This document shows, piece after piece, positions 32,901 to 38,911 of a stretch of DNA of 64,000 bases. Position numbers and translations under genes: made by a program. Origin of the DNA: Opisthorchis felineus (Eukaryota; Platyhelminthes; Trematoda; Opisthorchiida; Opisthorchiidae). The stretch covers positions 221,205-285,204 of the forward strand of contig SJOL01004667.1 of the NCBI GenBank assembly GCA_004794785.1, in the 5' to 3' direction. Positions within the stretch are counted from its first letter, which is position 1. Each line of letters starts with the position of its first letter. The notes under the pieces were generated by a model, which worked only from the letters and a program-made list of their open reading frames with translations, ran no database searches and had not been told where the DNA came from.

Positions 32901-35363
32901 ACAAAGGAAACGCTTTAGGAATGAACTGGGAACAGCCATAGCAACTACAGATGATTAAAGACTGGCAATCCATGATTAACACATATGACGTTATTCGGGA
33001 GATTACCCGGTTGACAGATTACTGCATGACATGGGAGTTCTTTTGAAGTCTACCCTCAATGAGTCCATCCAAAACTAGATCCGCGTAGCTGTAGCCAGTG
33101 TCCTATGAATTTTCATTTAAGAAAGTTAACATAAATGGCCCTTTCCTTTCACAGCATAACCCAAACTAGATATTGGTGAACGTAGTACCGACCGATCCAG
33201 ATGTATCTGAGCAGAGCAACCGGGATGGTTTTTGCCCCACGTGTACGCCGCCCCTCATTTTAGACCTCAGACTGGCTGCAGGTGGACAAAAACTACTTTT
33301 CGTGTAGGAACACGTTCAACTAGATAATGGCTGCGAACACAAATATCGACATCTTTCTTGGAAGGTGTCCGTCAATAAGCATCTTATGTTCTCCTGCCTG
33401 GACCTTGATACTCTGTCAGTAGCTCAATTCCCGTGTATTCTACGGGTTGTATGGCGACCTACAGCAACGTCCAAGGTGTCCGATATCGAAAATGAGATAA
33501 GGTCGTTACCTGTGTAACTCTTGCCTAGGACCGTCGGACATGGCCAGCTACAGCCGATGATATCCACGAAACCACCTTATCCTTCAGTAGGAATCAATTG
33601 AAATTAAGTAGTCGTAGGACCGAAAAAAGCCTAATCAGAGTCTGAAGTACGGAAATAGGGGGTGAGCTAAGTACTAGACTGGTTATACTTTTGCCCCACA
33701 TTTCTTCCTGAGTAACAACGCCAAGTACCCATTCGTAACCACAGTTTATTGTATTTTTTTTAAGCTTTCACACCAATCACCATTGTACTCGTCCACTACA
33801 ATAATAACAAATAAAATCCTTCATCTGCGGCCACCCCAAAACGAATGGCTGCCAAACAACCCAAAGGGTACACGAGGACTTACACCCCACCAACACATCC
33901 GAGGTCAGACAAGCGCAATCGATAAATCAGGACTGAGTTCGAACTACACTTTCCAGTCAGCGGCTTGCAACCTAACTACTGAAATTCCTCAAGCTACGCT
34001 AGCAGTATTCAGAATAATTACAGAGGAGGACACCCCTACGGCGGGGCTACATTGCTTTTCCCATTTATCATGATCCAATGGTAAATCCCCCAAAGAAAGT
34101 CGAGCCCATTTCCGTTCAGTTTTCTATCTTCAATTGGATTACTGTGTGCAACCGTATGAAAAAGGTCCTTGATAAGATCAAATAAATGCGAGAGATGAGT
34201 ACAATGTGAAACCCCAATGCCCATTAATGAAACAGTGTACAGTAGAACTATGCGTCGGTCATAGGCGGTGCGTCCAGGTACAATGGTCCCAGCTCCACAG
34301 TTCGTTATCCACCGCCCACAGAGTACAGATGGTACGGGATGACAGCATGTCCGACGTGGAGAGTGGTGTGGAACAGACGACATAAGCAAGGACGAGCCGC
34401 ATCGTGACAAAATACCATTAAAATTTGGATACACAATCTGATTATCCACCAGTGGACTGCTTGTTCTGAGTCAAAAGTTGGGGGCGAGATGGCTCGGTGG
34501 TTAGAGCGCGAATTTACTGACCGGAAGGTTCGTGGTTCGAACCAGACCTCTGCCTCTCGGCTTCCCCTGTCTAGGCTTGGGCAACCTGGCAGTATCCCAG
34601 CCCTCGTGTTTCCTTCGGGTGGCATGGCAGCTAGGCACCGAAAGGGTGTTACAACTGGACGATTTCAACAAATAATTACGTCCTAAAGGTCGGAATTTCG
34701 CCCCCAACAGTTGTTCTACTTGTGCACATCAATAGCCACTTTAAGGGCATGAATGGTAAATGGAACCCAATGGCTGTAAGCAAATTTTTCGACCACGAAC
34801 GATTGCAGAAAATACTCGTCAAGTAGTAAAGTTGACCTTACTTGGACTGCCTAGAAAGCAAAACACTTTACGAGGAAAAATTGTTCGGAGCCAAATGTAC
34901 TTAACAAGGGTCCACCAGTCAGGCTATCATTGTTCACCATCACTGACAAATTATCAGATGACAATAAACCATTGACTTGTTGATGACTACTGCGTTTTCT
35001 GGATATAAAAAGTCAGTGTTCTATTGTGGTGTTAGTTTTGAAGTGAAAACTGAAATAGTGCCAGACAAACCAAGTCAACAAAACAACTGAGAATAACGAA
35101 AAGGTGCCCAGCCTGCGAGCTCTTTCGGCCACGGTGCCACAGATCAAACTACACGTTACCTCAAACTGGAAGCTCACCTGCTGTTGGTACCAAACGAGTT
35201 TGTGCGTTGGACGGTTCACAGACGGAGACAGAGAGCTCAAGCATGCAGGCAACTCGAAATGGTAGGTGGGTTTCTGCGGCAAGCCATCATGAATACGAGT
35301 AGCACAGGAGCCGATGCTAAATCCAGCCGAATACTGGTCGTCACCTGATGCCATAGACGTCAT
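2923..35363 (-). CDS. CAMTA: Calmodulin-binding transcription activator (CAMTA), 23 exons found
   Basis: CAMTA proteins are nuclear transcription factors. They bind DNA through a CG-1 domain and are tuned by Ca2+/calmodulin through C-terminal IQ motifs. All hallmark parts are visible on the minus strand in the correct order: CG-1, serine-rich linker, IPT/TIG, ankyrin repeats, linker and IQ motifs. Exons were placed by GT/AG sites and reading phase, and the found exons total about 5.26 kb (roughly 1,750 residues), similar to animal CAMTAs. Phases chain without conflict except between exon 7 (ends in phase 1) and exon 8 (starts in phase 0), so one linking exon is probably missing. The CG-1 and IPT parts are strongly diverged from the vertebrate form. 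The gene identity is firm; exact boundaries are inferred from sequence alone. The start is the first in-frame ATG and could lie further upstream. Confidence 0.9.
3400..3453 (-). CDS. CAMTA: CAMTA exon 22: short basic exon
   Basis: A 54-nt exon with a classic acceptor (tttttcatttacag) and donor CTAG|gtaagt, phase 2 at both ends, encoding [17 protein letters not shown]. No motif is recognised beyond the basic patch. Confidence 0.7.
3855..4000 (-). CDS. CAMTA: CAMTA exon 21: IQ motif 3
   Basis: A 146-nt exon, acceptor tttttcccctgtag and donor CTTCG|gtgagt (in 0, out 2). It reads [20 protein letters not shown], matching FALYKKMTQAAILIQSKFRSY of vertebrates. It is followed by a basic tail [17 protein letters not shown] that may serve as a nuclear localisation signal (inference). 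Confidence 0.9.
4816..5521 (-). CDS. CAMTA: CAMTA exon 20: IQ motifs 1 and 2
   Basis: A 706-nt exon, acceptor gtttcatttcag and donor CAG|gtatat (in 2, out 0). It carries [18 protein letters not shown], nearly identical to FAQLTLSDHEQRELYEAA of vertebrate CAMTAs. IQ motif 1 ([15 protein letters not shown]) follows, then an unusually long 120-residue acidic/serine insert, and then IQ motif 2 ([14 protein letters not shown]). IQ motifs bind calmodulin. In vertebrate CAMTAs the first two IQ motifs are close together, so the insert is a lineage feature. Confidence 0.95.
5620..6116 (-). CDS. CAMTA: CAMTA exon 19: linker
   Basis: A 497-nt exon, acceptor ccccttgtag and donor AATG|gtaact (in 0, out 2). 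Its first residues AMPSRI complete the IIEATPDRI motif begun in exon 18. The remainder is polar and low in conservation. Both splice sites and phases fit the neighbours. Confidence 0.85.
6225..6953 (-). CDS. CAMTA: CAMTA exon 18: last ankyrin helix and long linker
   Basis: A 729-nt exon, 243 residues, phase 0 at both ends; acceptor tttgtggcag, donor GAA|gtaagt. It begins [17 protein letters not shown], equivalent to IARSRGHVKLAECLEHL, then runs through a serine/histidine/proline-rich linker. It ends [10 protein letters not shown], equivalent to MMTLAEHIIE, a conserved helix ahead of the calmodulin-binding part. Confidence 0.92.
8911..9092 (-). CDS. CAMTA: CAMTA exon 17: ankyrin repeat
   Basis: A 182-nt exon, acceptor cccgcatag and donor CAG|gtatgt (in 1, out 0). 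It contains [20 protein letters not shown], then [16 protein letters not shown], matching TPLMWACALGHLEAAVVLY and IPDSLGRLPLGIAR: two helices of one repeat and the start of the next. Confidence 0.88.
9193..9323 (-). CDS. CAMTA: CAMTA exon 16: ankyrin repeat
   Basis: A 131-nt exon, acceptor gcattgtag and donor AAAGA|gtaagt (in 2, out 1). It reads [18 protein letters not shown], matching YATLIQTLIKWRTKHAD of vertebrate CAMTA almost position for position. The following loop is less conserved. Confidence 0.88.
9515..9807 (-). CDS. CAMTA: CAMTA exon 15: start of ankyrin repeats
   Basis: A 293-nt exon, acceptor tgcactttcag and donor CTGGG|gtatgt (in 0, out 2). It ends [14 protein letters not shown], the ankyrin signature that appears as GMTLLHLAAAQG in vertebrate CAMTAs, with the exon cut after the same glycine. 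Upstream is [18 protein letters not shown], where the family has a conserved helix before the repeats. Confidence 0.87.
9888..10052 (-). repeat. tRNA-headed SINE, copy 1 (intron 14)
   Basis: On the minus strand it carries a box-B-like 'ggttcgaac' and the family body 'ctaggcttgggcaa...gtatctcaaccctcg...ggtggcgtggcagct'. Its 3' end passes into an A/T run. It is diverged from the younger copies at 23.4 and 34.5 kb. Confidence 0.8.
10433..10695 (-). CDS. CAMTA: CAMTA exon 14: between IPT and ankyrin repeats
   Basis: A 263-nt exon, acceptor ccatttcag and donor AAG|gtacag (in 1, out 0). It opens with [13 protein letters not shown], right after the IPT domain, and continues with [19 protein letters not shown] and a serine-rich acidic tail. 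The open frame, both splice sites and both phases fit. Confidence 0.82.
10915..11400 (-). pseudogene. RTE retrotransposon fragment (reverse transcriptase)
   Basis: Broken frames on the minus strand read MKAFDSA (equivalent to the DLKAAFDSV box), then [19 protein letters not shown] (equivalent to the GVRQGCPLSPFLF box) of RTE-type reverse transcriptases. Upstream is [14 protein letters not shown]. Several stops and frameshifts make this a dead fragment. It lies within CAMTA intron 13. Confidence 0.7.
11890..12014 (-). CDS. CAMTA: CAMTA exon 13: second part of IPT/TIG
   Basis: A 125-nt exon with a good acceptor (ttttgtcatgcag). It contains [21 protein letters not shown] and ends LKFHL, matching VLRCYCPAH...LVTLQV...VFEYK of the family. 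It splices into exon 14 to give LARAQW where vertebrates have KARALP. The donor, TTC|gttaga, is weak, which lowers confidence in the exact end. Confidence 0.55.
12090..12162 (-). CDS. CAMTA: CAMTA exon 12: first part of IPT/TIG
   Basis: A 73-nt exon, acceptor gcacttccag and donor CTG|gtgtga. Read in the phase left by exon 11 it gives [19 protein letters not shown], which fits GGVKVLITGPW...NYSC of the IPT/TIG fold (dimerisation or non-specific DNA contact in CAMTAs). Identity is low. The claim rests on the phase chain 1-2-1, position and hydrophobic pattern. Confidence 0.55.
12986..13103 (-). CDS. CAMTA: CAMTA exon 11: linker before IPT
   Basis: A 118-nt exon, acceptor tttcatttacag and donor CCAG|gtgatt (in 0, out 1). 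It encodes an acidic segment ending in [10 protein letters not shown], immediately ahead of the IPT/TIG domain. No motif beyond acidity is visible. Confidence 0.72.
13195..13285 (-). CDS. CAMTA: CAMTA exon 10: linker
   Basis: A 91-nt exon, acceptor cttttcatag and donor TCG|gtaagt, which picks up phase 2 from exon 9 and leaves in phase 0. It encodes [19 protein letters not shown] and ends in CCENYS. No domain is recognised. Confidence 0.72.
14350..14765 (-). CDS. CAMTA: CAMTA exon 9: acidic linker, possible activation region
   Basis: A 416-nt exon, acceptor tttacttcactacag and donor CGGGG|gtaaga (in 0, out 2). It contains an acidic, aromatic stretch ([18 protein letters not shown]) of the kind found in activation domains. 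A further serine/proline/threonine-rich part follows. Function as an activation region is inference from composition only. Confidence 0.78.
16716..17033 (-). CDS. CAMTA: CAMTA exon 8: linker
   Basis: A 318-nt exon open in phase 0 at both ends, acceptor caacttttatag and donor CTGG|gtaact. The product is hydrophilic, with many serines and acidic residues ([19 protein letters not shown]), as expected of the transactivating linker. It does not join exon 7 in phase, so a linking exon between 17.1 and 19.1 kb remains unfound, or exon 7 ends at a different donor. Confidence 0.7.
17158..17290 (+). repeat. Dispersed repeat, copy 2, beside the long hairpin
   Basis: This segment shares 'actcataagg', 'cgacagcccacgaccc', 'ctcatcaggtag' and 'gttctaactgaa' blocks with 588-740, and the first three also with 22950-23035. 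It runs directly into the inverted repeat at 17299. Confidence 0.65.
17299..17596. repeat. Long inverted repeat (about 300-nt foldback)
   Basis: 17299-17351 pairs with 17543-17596 ('tatacactcatc' with 'gatgagtgtata', and 'acgggagactc' with 'gagtctcccgt'). 17384-17424 pairs with 17471-17511 ('ccagaccg..tcgtgtttcagt' with 'actgaaac.tga.acggtctgg'). The sequence between these blocks also pairs imperfectly, so nearly the whole element folds on itself around about 17447. It lies in the CAMTA intron between exons 7 and 8. Confidence 0.85.
19099..19414 (-). CDS. CAMTA: CAMTA exon 7: start of serine-rich linker
   Basis: A 316-nt open exon, acceptor atatctttcag and donor CACAG|gttagt. It begins [12 protein letters not shown], plausibly equivalent to the SVEHLVQQILDSH helix that follows CG-1. 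It then runs into polar sequence rich in serine, threonine and acidic residues ([15 protein letters not shown]). It exits in phase 1. The linker is poorly conserved across CAMTAs, so assignment rests on splice sites, phase and position. Confidence 0.7.
19876..19934 (-). CDS. CAMTA: CAMTA exon 6: post-CG-1 segment
   Basis: This 59-nt exon has a strong pyrimidine-rich acceptor (tttttgttactag) and donor GAT|gtaagt. Joining from exon 5 gives [16 protein letters not shown], comparable with PMFHGIKWTCSNG in vertebrates. The phases (in 1, out 0) fit both neighbours exactly. I preferred it to a competing exon candidate at 21326-21431, whose exit phase does not fit. Confidence 0.72.
20110..20345 (-). 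repeat. tRNA-headed SINE, old copy
   Basis: Minus strand, diverged: 'ggtggttaagtcgcg' as box-A region, 'tgttcggacccaacc' as box B, 'gtaggcttgaac', and an 'acacggcagccatgcaccgaagga' 3' body. It lies in the CAMTA intron between exons 5 and 6. Confidence 0.6.
22069..22213 (-). CDS. CAMTA: CAMTA exon 5: end of CG-1
   Basis: This 145-nt exon has acceptor ttctgtcag and donor ATGT|gtaagt. It begins [13 protein letters not shown], the near-invariant end of CG-1 (NPDIVLVHYLNVP in vertebrates), and ends with a segment FIVQQLLPM that matches EELIGQLKPM. It enters in phase 0 and leaves in phase 1. Confidence 0.93.
22950..23035 (+). repeat. Dispersed repeat, copy 3
   Basis: The blocks 'actactcataag', 'tcaacagcccacgac' and 'gctaatcaggtag' match copies at 588 and 17158. 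No hairpin follows here. Confidence 0.55.
23400..23590 (-). repeat. tRNA-headed SINE, young copy
   Basis: On the minus strand it starts 'gagatggctcagtggttaga' (box A region), then 'ggttcgaaccc' (box B), then 'ctgtctagacttgagcaacc', and ends 'gcaccgaaagggtgctacag' with a poly-T/A tail. It is long enough to give a false open frame (MAQWLERE...), which is not a gene. It lies in the CAMTA intron between exons 4 and 5. Confidence 0.9.
23930..24150 (-). repeat. tRNA-headed SINE with (ATT)n tail
   Basis: Minus-strand SINE body from 24150 to about 23968, ending in a pure trinucleotide array at 23930-23968. The array sits exactly at the SINE 3' end, so it is best read as the element's tail rather than an independent microsatellite. 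Confidence 0.85.
27816..27887 (-). CDS. CAMTA: CAMTA exon 4: CG-1 'FHRR' segment
   Basis: This is a 72-nt exon with acceptor atatttccag and donor TAT|gtaagt, phase 0 on both sides. It encodes 24 residues containing [19 protein letters not shown], which align with CYVHSSIVPTFHRRCYWLL of animal CAMTAs. The FHRR signature and the histidine before it are kept. The cysteine and tryptophan of RCYW are replaced by threonine and serine. It lies nearly 5 kb from exon 3 and opposite a 190-codon open frame on the plus strand, which I regard as chance. Confidence 0.88.
28015..28215 (-). repeat. tRNA-headed SINE
   Basis: Minus strand: 'gtagctcagtggttaaggcgc' head, 'ggtccatg'-like box B region altered to 'ttttgtacccaacc', then 'ctaggtctgcgcaacctggc' and an 'accgaaagggtggtacagct' end. 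It lies between CAMTA exons 3 and 4. Confidence 0.85.
28810..28856. repeat. A/T-only low-complexity tract
   Basis: Tandem 'ttaatttatt' units with short palindromic 'ttaattaattaa'. Simple sequence in an intron. Confidence 0.8.
29090..30450 (-). pseudogene. RTE retrotransposon, decayed 5' half (endonuclease)
   Basis: Minus-strand pieces follow RTE order. [18 protein letters not shown] and GIILSH come from the start of the AP-like endonuclease. [40 protein letters not shown] and IRRQVKLSV come next, and [20 protein letters not shown] lies near 29.3 kb. Frameshifts and stops between the blocks show it is dead. It sits in the CAMTA intron between exons 3 and 4. Confidence 0.85.
30972..31115 (-). 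repeat. tRNA-headed SINE, partial
   Basis: Minus strand head 'gtggctcagtggttaaggtgcg', box B 'ggttcgaact', body 'ctaggtttggacagcctggcgg'. It abuts the RTE 5' fragment at 31.1 kb, so it was inserted in or beside that element. Confidence 0.8.
31116..31400 (-). pseudogene. RTE 5' end fragment
   Basis: The minus strand carries the same 5' leader as the copy at 38.6 kb (reads [10 protein letters not shown] versus a YSRAGRRKS-like block), then [17 protein letters not shown], the start of the RTE endonuclease. It stops at the SINE boundary. Confidence 0.7.
32436..32480. repeat. (TA)-rich microsatellite in intron 3
   Basis: Imperfect alternating TA/TG tract ('atatatatatacgtacata') immediately 3' of CAMTA exon 3. 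Simple sequence. Confidence 0.75.
32557..32698 (-). CDS. CAMTA: CAMTA exon 3: CG-1 core
   Basis: This 142-nt exon encodes the most recognisable part of CG-1: [12 protein letters not shown], then [11 protein letters not shown], then [10 protein letters not shown]. These align with RPQNGSMILYNRK, RKDGYCWKKRK and HMKLKVQGVE of the animal family. The acceptor is ccattctag and the donor GAG|gtatgg, in phase 0. In the family this segment forms the basic DNA-contacting core. Confidence 0.95.
32819..32886 (-). CDS. CAMTA: CAMTA exon 2: CG-1 helix
   Basis: This is a 68-nt exon with acceptor catttag and donor GTTAG|gtaagt. It reads [18 protein letters not shown]..., matching the vertebrate EIAAYLITFEKHEEWL segment of CG-1. 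It enters in phase 0 and leaves in phase 2, joining exon 3 through a split arginine codon exactly where vertebrate CAMTA has the TR-PQNG junction. It is too short to show up as a notable open frame on its own. Confidence 0.85.
33800..34010 (-). repeat. tRNA-headed SINE, ancient copy
   Basis: The minus strand keeps 'agtagttaggttgca', 'agttcgaactcagtcctg' and the later 'aatggctgcc'/'ggccgc' features of the family at low identity. It is near the limit of what can be recognised by eye. Confidence 0.45.
34481..34672 (+). repeat. tRNA-headed SINE, best-preserved copy
   Basis: Plus strand: 'gagatggctcggtggttaga' head with box A, 'gtggttcgaacc' box B, the family body 'ctgtctaggcttgggcaacc', then 'ggtggcatggcagctaggca' and 'ccgaaagggtgttacaactg'. 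This is a pol III type promoter arrangement. It lies in the CAMTA intron between exons 1 and 2, opposite in direction to the gene. Confidence 0.9.
35178..35363 (-). CDS. CAMTA: CAMTA exon 1: start and first part of CG-1
   Basis: This exon encodes 62 residues from the first in-frame ATG. Residues 37-62 ([10 protein letters not shown]... through [10 protein letters not shown]) correspond to the start of CG-1, which in vertebrates carries LPK-x-RHRWNTNE just before a conserved exon end. The donor is CAG|gtgagc in phase 0, matching exon 2. The invariant RW of the family appears as LVW here. A TATATATA tract on the minus strand lies about 85 nt upstream, near 35446-35456, and could be a core promoter element, but nothing else supports that. 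The true start could be in an earlier exon. Confidence 0.7.
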
Positions 35364-36140
35364 AATACAAGCTGCTGTGGTGATGACACATCTACGGGGA
35401 AACGAGGTCGATTATCCGGGAGGCTAGAAAAAATCGACAAAAAGCATATATATATTCCAGCTGGTTAAGAGTGCATCAGGAGAGCTTCACGTGCAATACG
35501 TGGAGGAATTCCGAGTTCCAAATTATCTGCTCCTGGGAAACCTACAGGAAGTAACAAAGAAAGGAAATTTTTTATTCACAAAGACTAGGTTTGAAAAGCG
35601 TTGGCTCATCACCAGACTTTCGATATAAGGAACAAACAGGATACAACGATTAAAAATTGACTACGTAGAAAGGTGATCTCCTTTAGGTAATTATACAACG
35701 CAAAATACAATGTTAGTAGCTTATGTTGTGCAGGTGATAGTTGGTTTGTTCACCAAGTCTGTAAGTGATTCACCACCAATCGCAGCGAAATCAACAATGT
35801 GTGGTGTAGCGGTGGGTCGTGGTTTGGGGATGAGACGCGCCAAGTTGAGGGCAAAGCTCAAAGAAGATAGTCGCTGGGAGGACTTCGCTTGTCGATACGC
35901 CCCCAAAAGTGACCAAACATCCAAACCAAGCAAACAAACATTGCGTTTGTGAAGATAAACACATTTCTGCTAATGACGATGGTGCCAACAGGAGGCATAA
36001 CCGAATCACAACTGAATCCTTCAACTGAATGTGCTGCACAGAGACCGCTTCATGTCTTATTTGCAGCGACGTTCAAGATGTCGAAGTATATATTGCACGA
36101 CACTACTCTTAGGAGTTTATTAGTGAAAACTCCAAGGGTT
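35364..36140. other. Upstream flank of CAMTA; no gene seen
   Basis: Nothing in this stretch has recognisable coding homology. It should contain the promoter of the CAMTA gene if exon 1 is truly first. A TATATATA tract at 35446-35456 is the only motif-like element. Confidence 0.3.
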
Positions 36141-36144
36141 TTCA

Positions 36145-36225
36145 ACAATCTGGGAGGTTGAATCCGAACCACGTACCTCCCGGTGAGTAAGTTCGTGTCT
36201 TAATCACTGAGCTACCTAGAGCTCG
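36145..36225 (-). repeat. tRNA-headed SINE, 5' part only
   Basis: Minus strand 'gtagctcagtgattaagacac' and 'gtggttcggattcaacc'. The body is missing. Confidence 0.65.
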
Positions 36226-36439
36226 GGCAGAATACTCGTCGCGCACTCCATGACGAGCCACCATAGTTTACGGTGCTGGACGTTTTCTGCAACTGAAGTA
36301 CCTTCTGCACAGCCGAATTCTTAGTGTGCTCCATACAAAATCGCTAACGCAGTTCAACACTATCTACGATTCGGAAACGTCAGCGATCAGAGATCTAAAG
36401 ACACCTTAAATCCTCCGTCTGTTGAGGCAATGTACTTCA

Positions 36440-36542
36440 ACCACACGGCAACACAGTGCAGGGTTTACGGCAGCGAAGCATTAGTGTTGAACACTGATGT
36501 CATGTTGTCGATTATGATGATGATGACGATGATGATGATGAC

Positions 36543-36585
<43 letters not shown>

Positions 36586-36590
36586 CAGGG
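36440..36590 (+). repeat. RTE 3' terminus with (GAT)n tail, plus strand
   Basis: This shares the palindromic block around 'tgttgaacactgatgtcatg' and 'ttgtcgattatgatgatg' with the RTE 3' end at 38.7 kb and the copy at 40.9 kb. It then runs into a GAT/GAC array at 36514-36586. The open methionine/aspartate frames that result are artefacts of the array. Confidence 0.8.
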
Positions 36591-36699
36591 TTCACGGGAC
36601 CCAGTAATGTCTTTTGACGCCACAAATGGCGCATGTAGAATATTATGGTTTGAGCCTACGAGACTTATTCCGGCCACCTTCCATCTGAGCTAACGCAGC

Positions 36700-37480
36700 T
36701 ATCAAGATCATCATCATCACTGACAGCAACACCAGAAAACGCTGGTGCTTCGCCGCCGTGAAACCATGTTTCAATAGTGCCTTATAATGGGAGGCAGATA
36801 TATGTGAAACTCTCAGGAACCTTCAGTGCGTCCCCGTTAAATGATAGACGCATACTCAGAGACTGCACATTCTGAGGATGATTTCGCATGATGCAGGTCC
36901 AAACAGTGTGAAGATGGATGGTAGGATGATGGTCAGTCACTCTAACAGCGCTTGTGCATTCTGTTCACCTTCAAAGATCCGACCAATCTCGTCTGCACAC
37001 ACCCGAACTCACTAGCAATTTTACCGTCTTTTGAAAACTCTCAGGTGTTACGGCATGAGTTCATTGAAGAAAAAGTTGAAGATTAATGGGAAGACTGGGT
37101 TTCCATTTCGGACACCAAAGTACGTATGAGGTTTCGGAGAGCTCCCCGCACTATCATCATCACTATCGAAGCATTCAAACACAGCGAAGGATTATGTCCA
37201 CTGATTCTTGTAACATACCCTGCTGAGCAAGCCCGATTGGAAGAACCCACCGATCGACAGAATCCAGGTCCACCTTAAGTCACAGAACGCCAAGACTGTG
37301 GGCTGCAAGAACATACAGGGCTGCTGCAACATCTGATGGAGTGTGAGGATGTGGTCCATATAGCTTGTGCTCGTCCGCAATTGTTGCTCACAATTTCAGG
37401 TACCACAATAAATTGACGAGGAGTCAATGACGGATGGGTGTGACAACGGAACTGAAAACAACCTCTGTGGTTAATATGAA
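36700..37480 (-). pseudogene. Divergent RTE fragment (reverse transcriptase)
   Basis: Minus-strand frames read MDHILTLHQMLQ, then FGVRNGNPVFPLIFNF (equivalent to GVRQGCPLSPFLFNF). Next comes CADEIGRIFEGEQNAQALLE, where active elements have YADDI. The altered catalytic box and frequent stops show a dead copy of a different RTE subfamily from the one at 42.4-45.4 kb. Confidence 0.75.
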
Positions 37481-37859
37481 AACGATAGGAATTGCGGCTC
37501 AGCTGAACAGCCACCTACAGATAAAGTTTAGCCCCATTTAAAGAACGAGGGAATTCCAGCTATAAACAGAGAGGTACATTCATTCCGGAACTACAATTGT
37601 AATCACAAACTTTCGTGGCGTGGCGATTCCTCGCACTCTCCAGGGCAAGAAACTGGCCCAGCCACTTCACCTGTGGATCTTTCGTCTTGAACACACATTT
37701 CCTCCGTACATATAGGATTGGTTTGCTTCATGCGTCATCAACAGAGACAGCAACATCATTGTTGATGCTGTTGCTTCACTATCGTAAACAGTTTATTTAA
37801 TTTTACTTAAACCTCTAAAGTGAAAACAGAAAAGACTGGGTGACGAAGGGACCTAATGC

Positions 37860-38660
37860 TGGCCTATCGAAAGCATTATGAGGCGCTTACACCTCCAAAC
37901 GCTCAGACAATCTGGAAAGCAAATGGCTGCACGAACGCCACTGGCGTCAATTAGCCACCATTTCCCGTAATGTCTCCAGCCAAGCGCACTGGGAATTATG
38001 GGAACCCCATCCTGGAAGACCTAAACATCTAAACGCTCCATAAACACCTTTGTAAACATGGGTATCCAATCAAGTACAGAAGCTTCCGCACAATGGCTCA
38101 ACACAATAGCCACCCCGGGCACACCCGGCTGCAGCCGCCTCGGCATCACCAGAAGAGCACAGCTGAAAGCTGGAAGAGAGTAAGGGGCACTCAATCCAAC
38201 TACAGTACTTGAGTCCTGGATCCTTGTTTTTGACAGACAGCATACATCAATGCAGAGGGAATCCAGCTTACGAGCAAGAGCCGCTTGCTGTTCTGTTTGC
38301 TGCAGTGTGTGACCGTTAAATGCAGCTAAGTAGATCGGCATTGGGGTTTTGGAAACAGACTTCGAGGTGTTTCGGGTTGTTAGTGAAGTCGGACGCACAG
38401 AAATGTGATGCACGGCGAAAAAAGCGGTCAGTCCTAGTGCTGGGACTTGCAGAGAGAGTATTCAAATCGGGGTGGGGTAGGGTAGAGGAGGGAATACGTG
38501 AAAGTGTAAGAAGGGAGGAGTCAGAAATAACACTTTTTCGCCTGCCCGCCCTGCTGTATGCAGCAGGTACGGCGACCCGAATGATGACACTGCGAGAAGG
38601 CCGATGTGGCATAACAGTATCTTTAGATATGACGGTCGTGGTTGTACGCAGGCTGGGAGA
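37860..38660 (-). pseudogene. RTE copy with large internal deletion
   Basis: From 38660 down to about 38045 the minus strand gives the RTE leader and the endonuclease start (YLAAFNGHTLQQTEQQAAL, LDSLCIDVCCLSKTRIQDSS, VAIVLSHCAEASVLDWIP). From about 38020 to 37860 it gives the element's extreme 3' end (LGWRHYGKWW and CFPDCLSVWRC, as in the 3' ends near 38.85 and 40.79 kb). The rest of the endonuclease and all of the reverse transcriptase are missing. Confidence 0.8.
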
Positions 38661-38911
38661 CTGTTAGGGTGCTCAGTATCATCATAATCATCGACAGCAT
38701 GAAATCAGTGTTCAACACTGATGCTCCGTTGCCTTTCAACAATTATTTATTTGAAAGCCTTATTGTGAAGGAAAGAATAAAAGTGGACGGGGAAGGAACT
38801 TGGTGCTACCTTACTACAATCATTCCGCGGTGTCTACACCTCCAGACACTCATTCAGGCAATCTAGATAGATAACAAGAACACCACTGACATCGATTAGC
38901 AGCCAGACCTA
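38661..38911 (-). repeat. RTE 3' end with short (GAT)n tail
   Basis: The minus strand reads from the coding end (LDCLNECLEV) through the 3' untranslated part to 'gcatcagtgttgaacactgat', then 'tgctgtcgatgattatgatg'. This shows directly that the palindrome plus GAT array is the RTE 3' terminus. It abuts the leader of the next RTE copy at about 38660. Confidence 0.8.

Noticed and set aside
34481..34560. Functional tRNA gene
   Set aside because: Box A and box B are present, but the head does not close into a clear cloverleaf with an acceptor stem, and it runs into the SINE body shared by the other copies.
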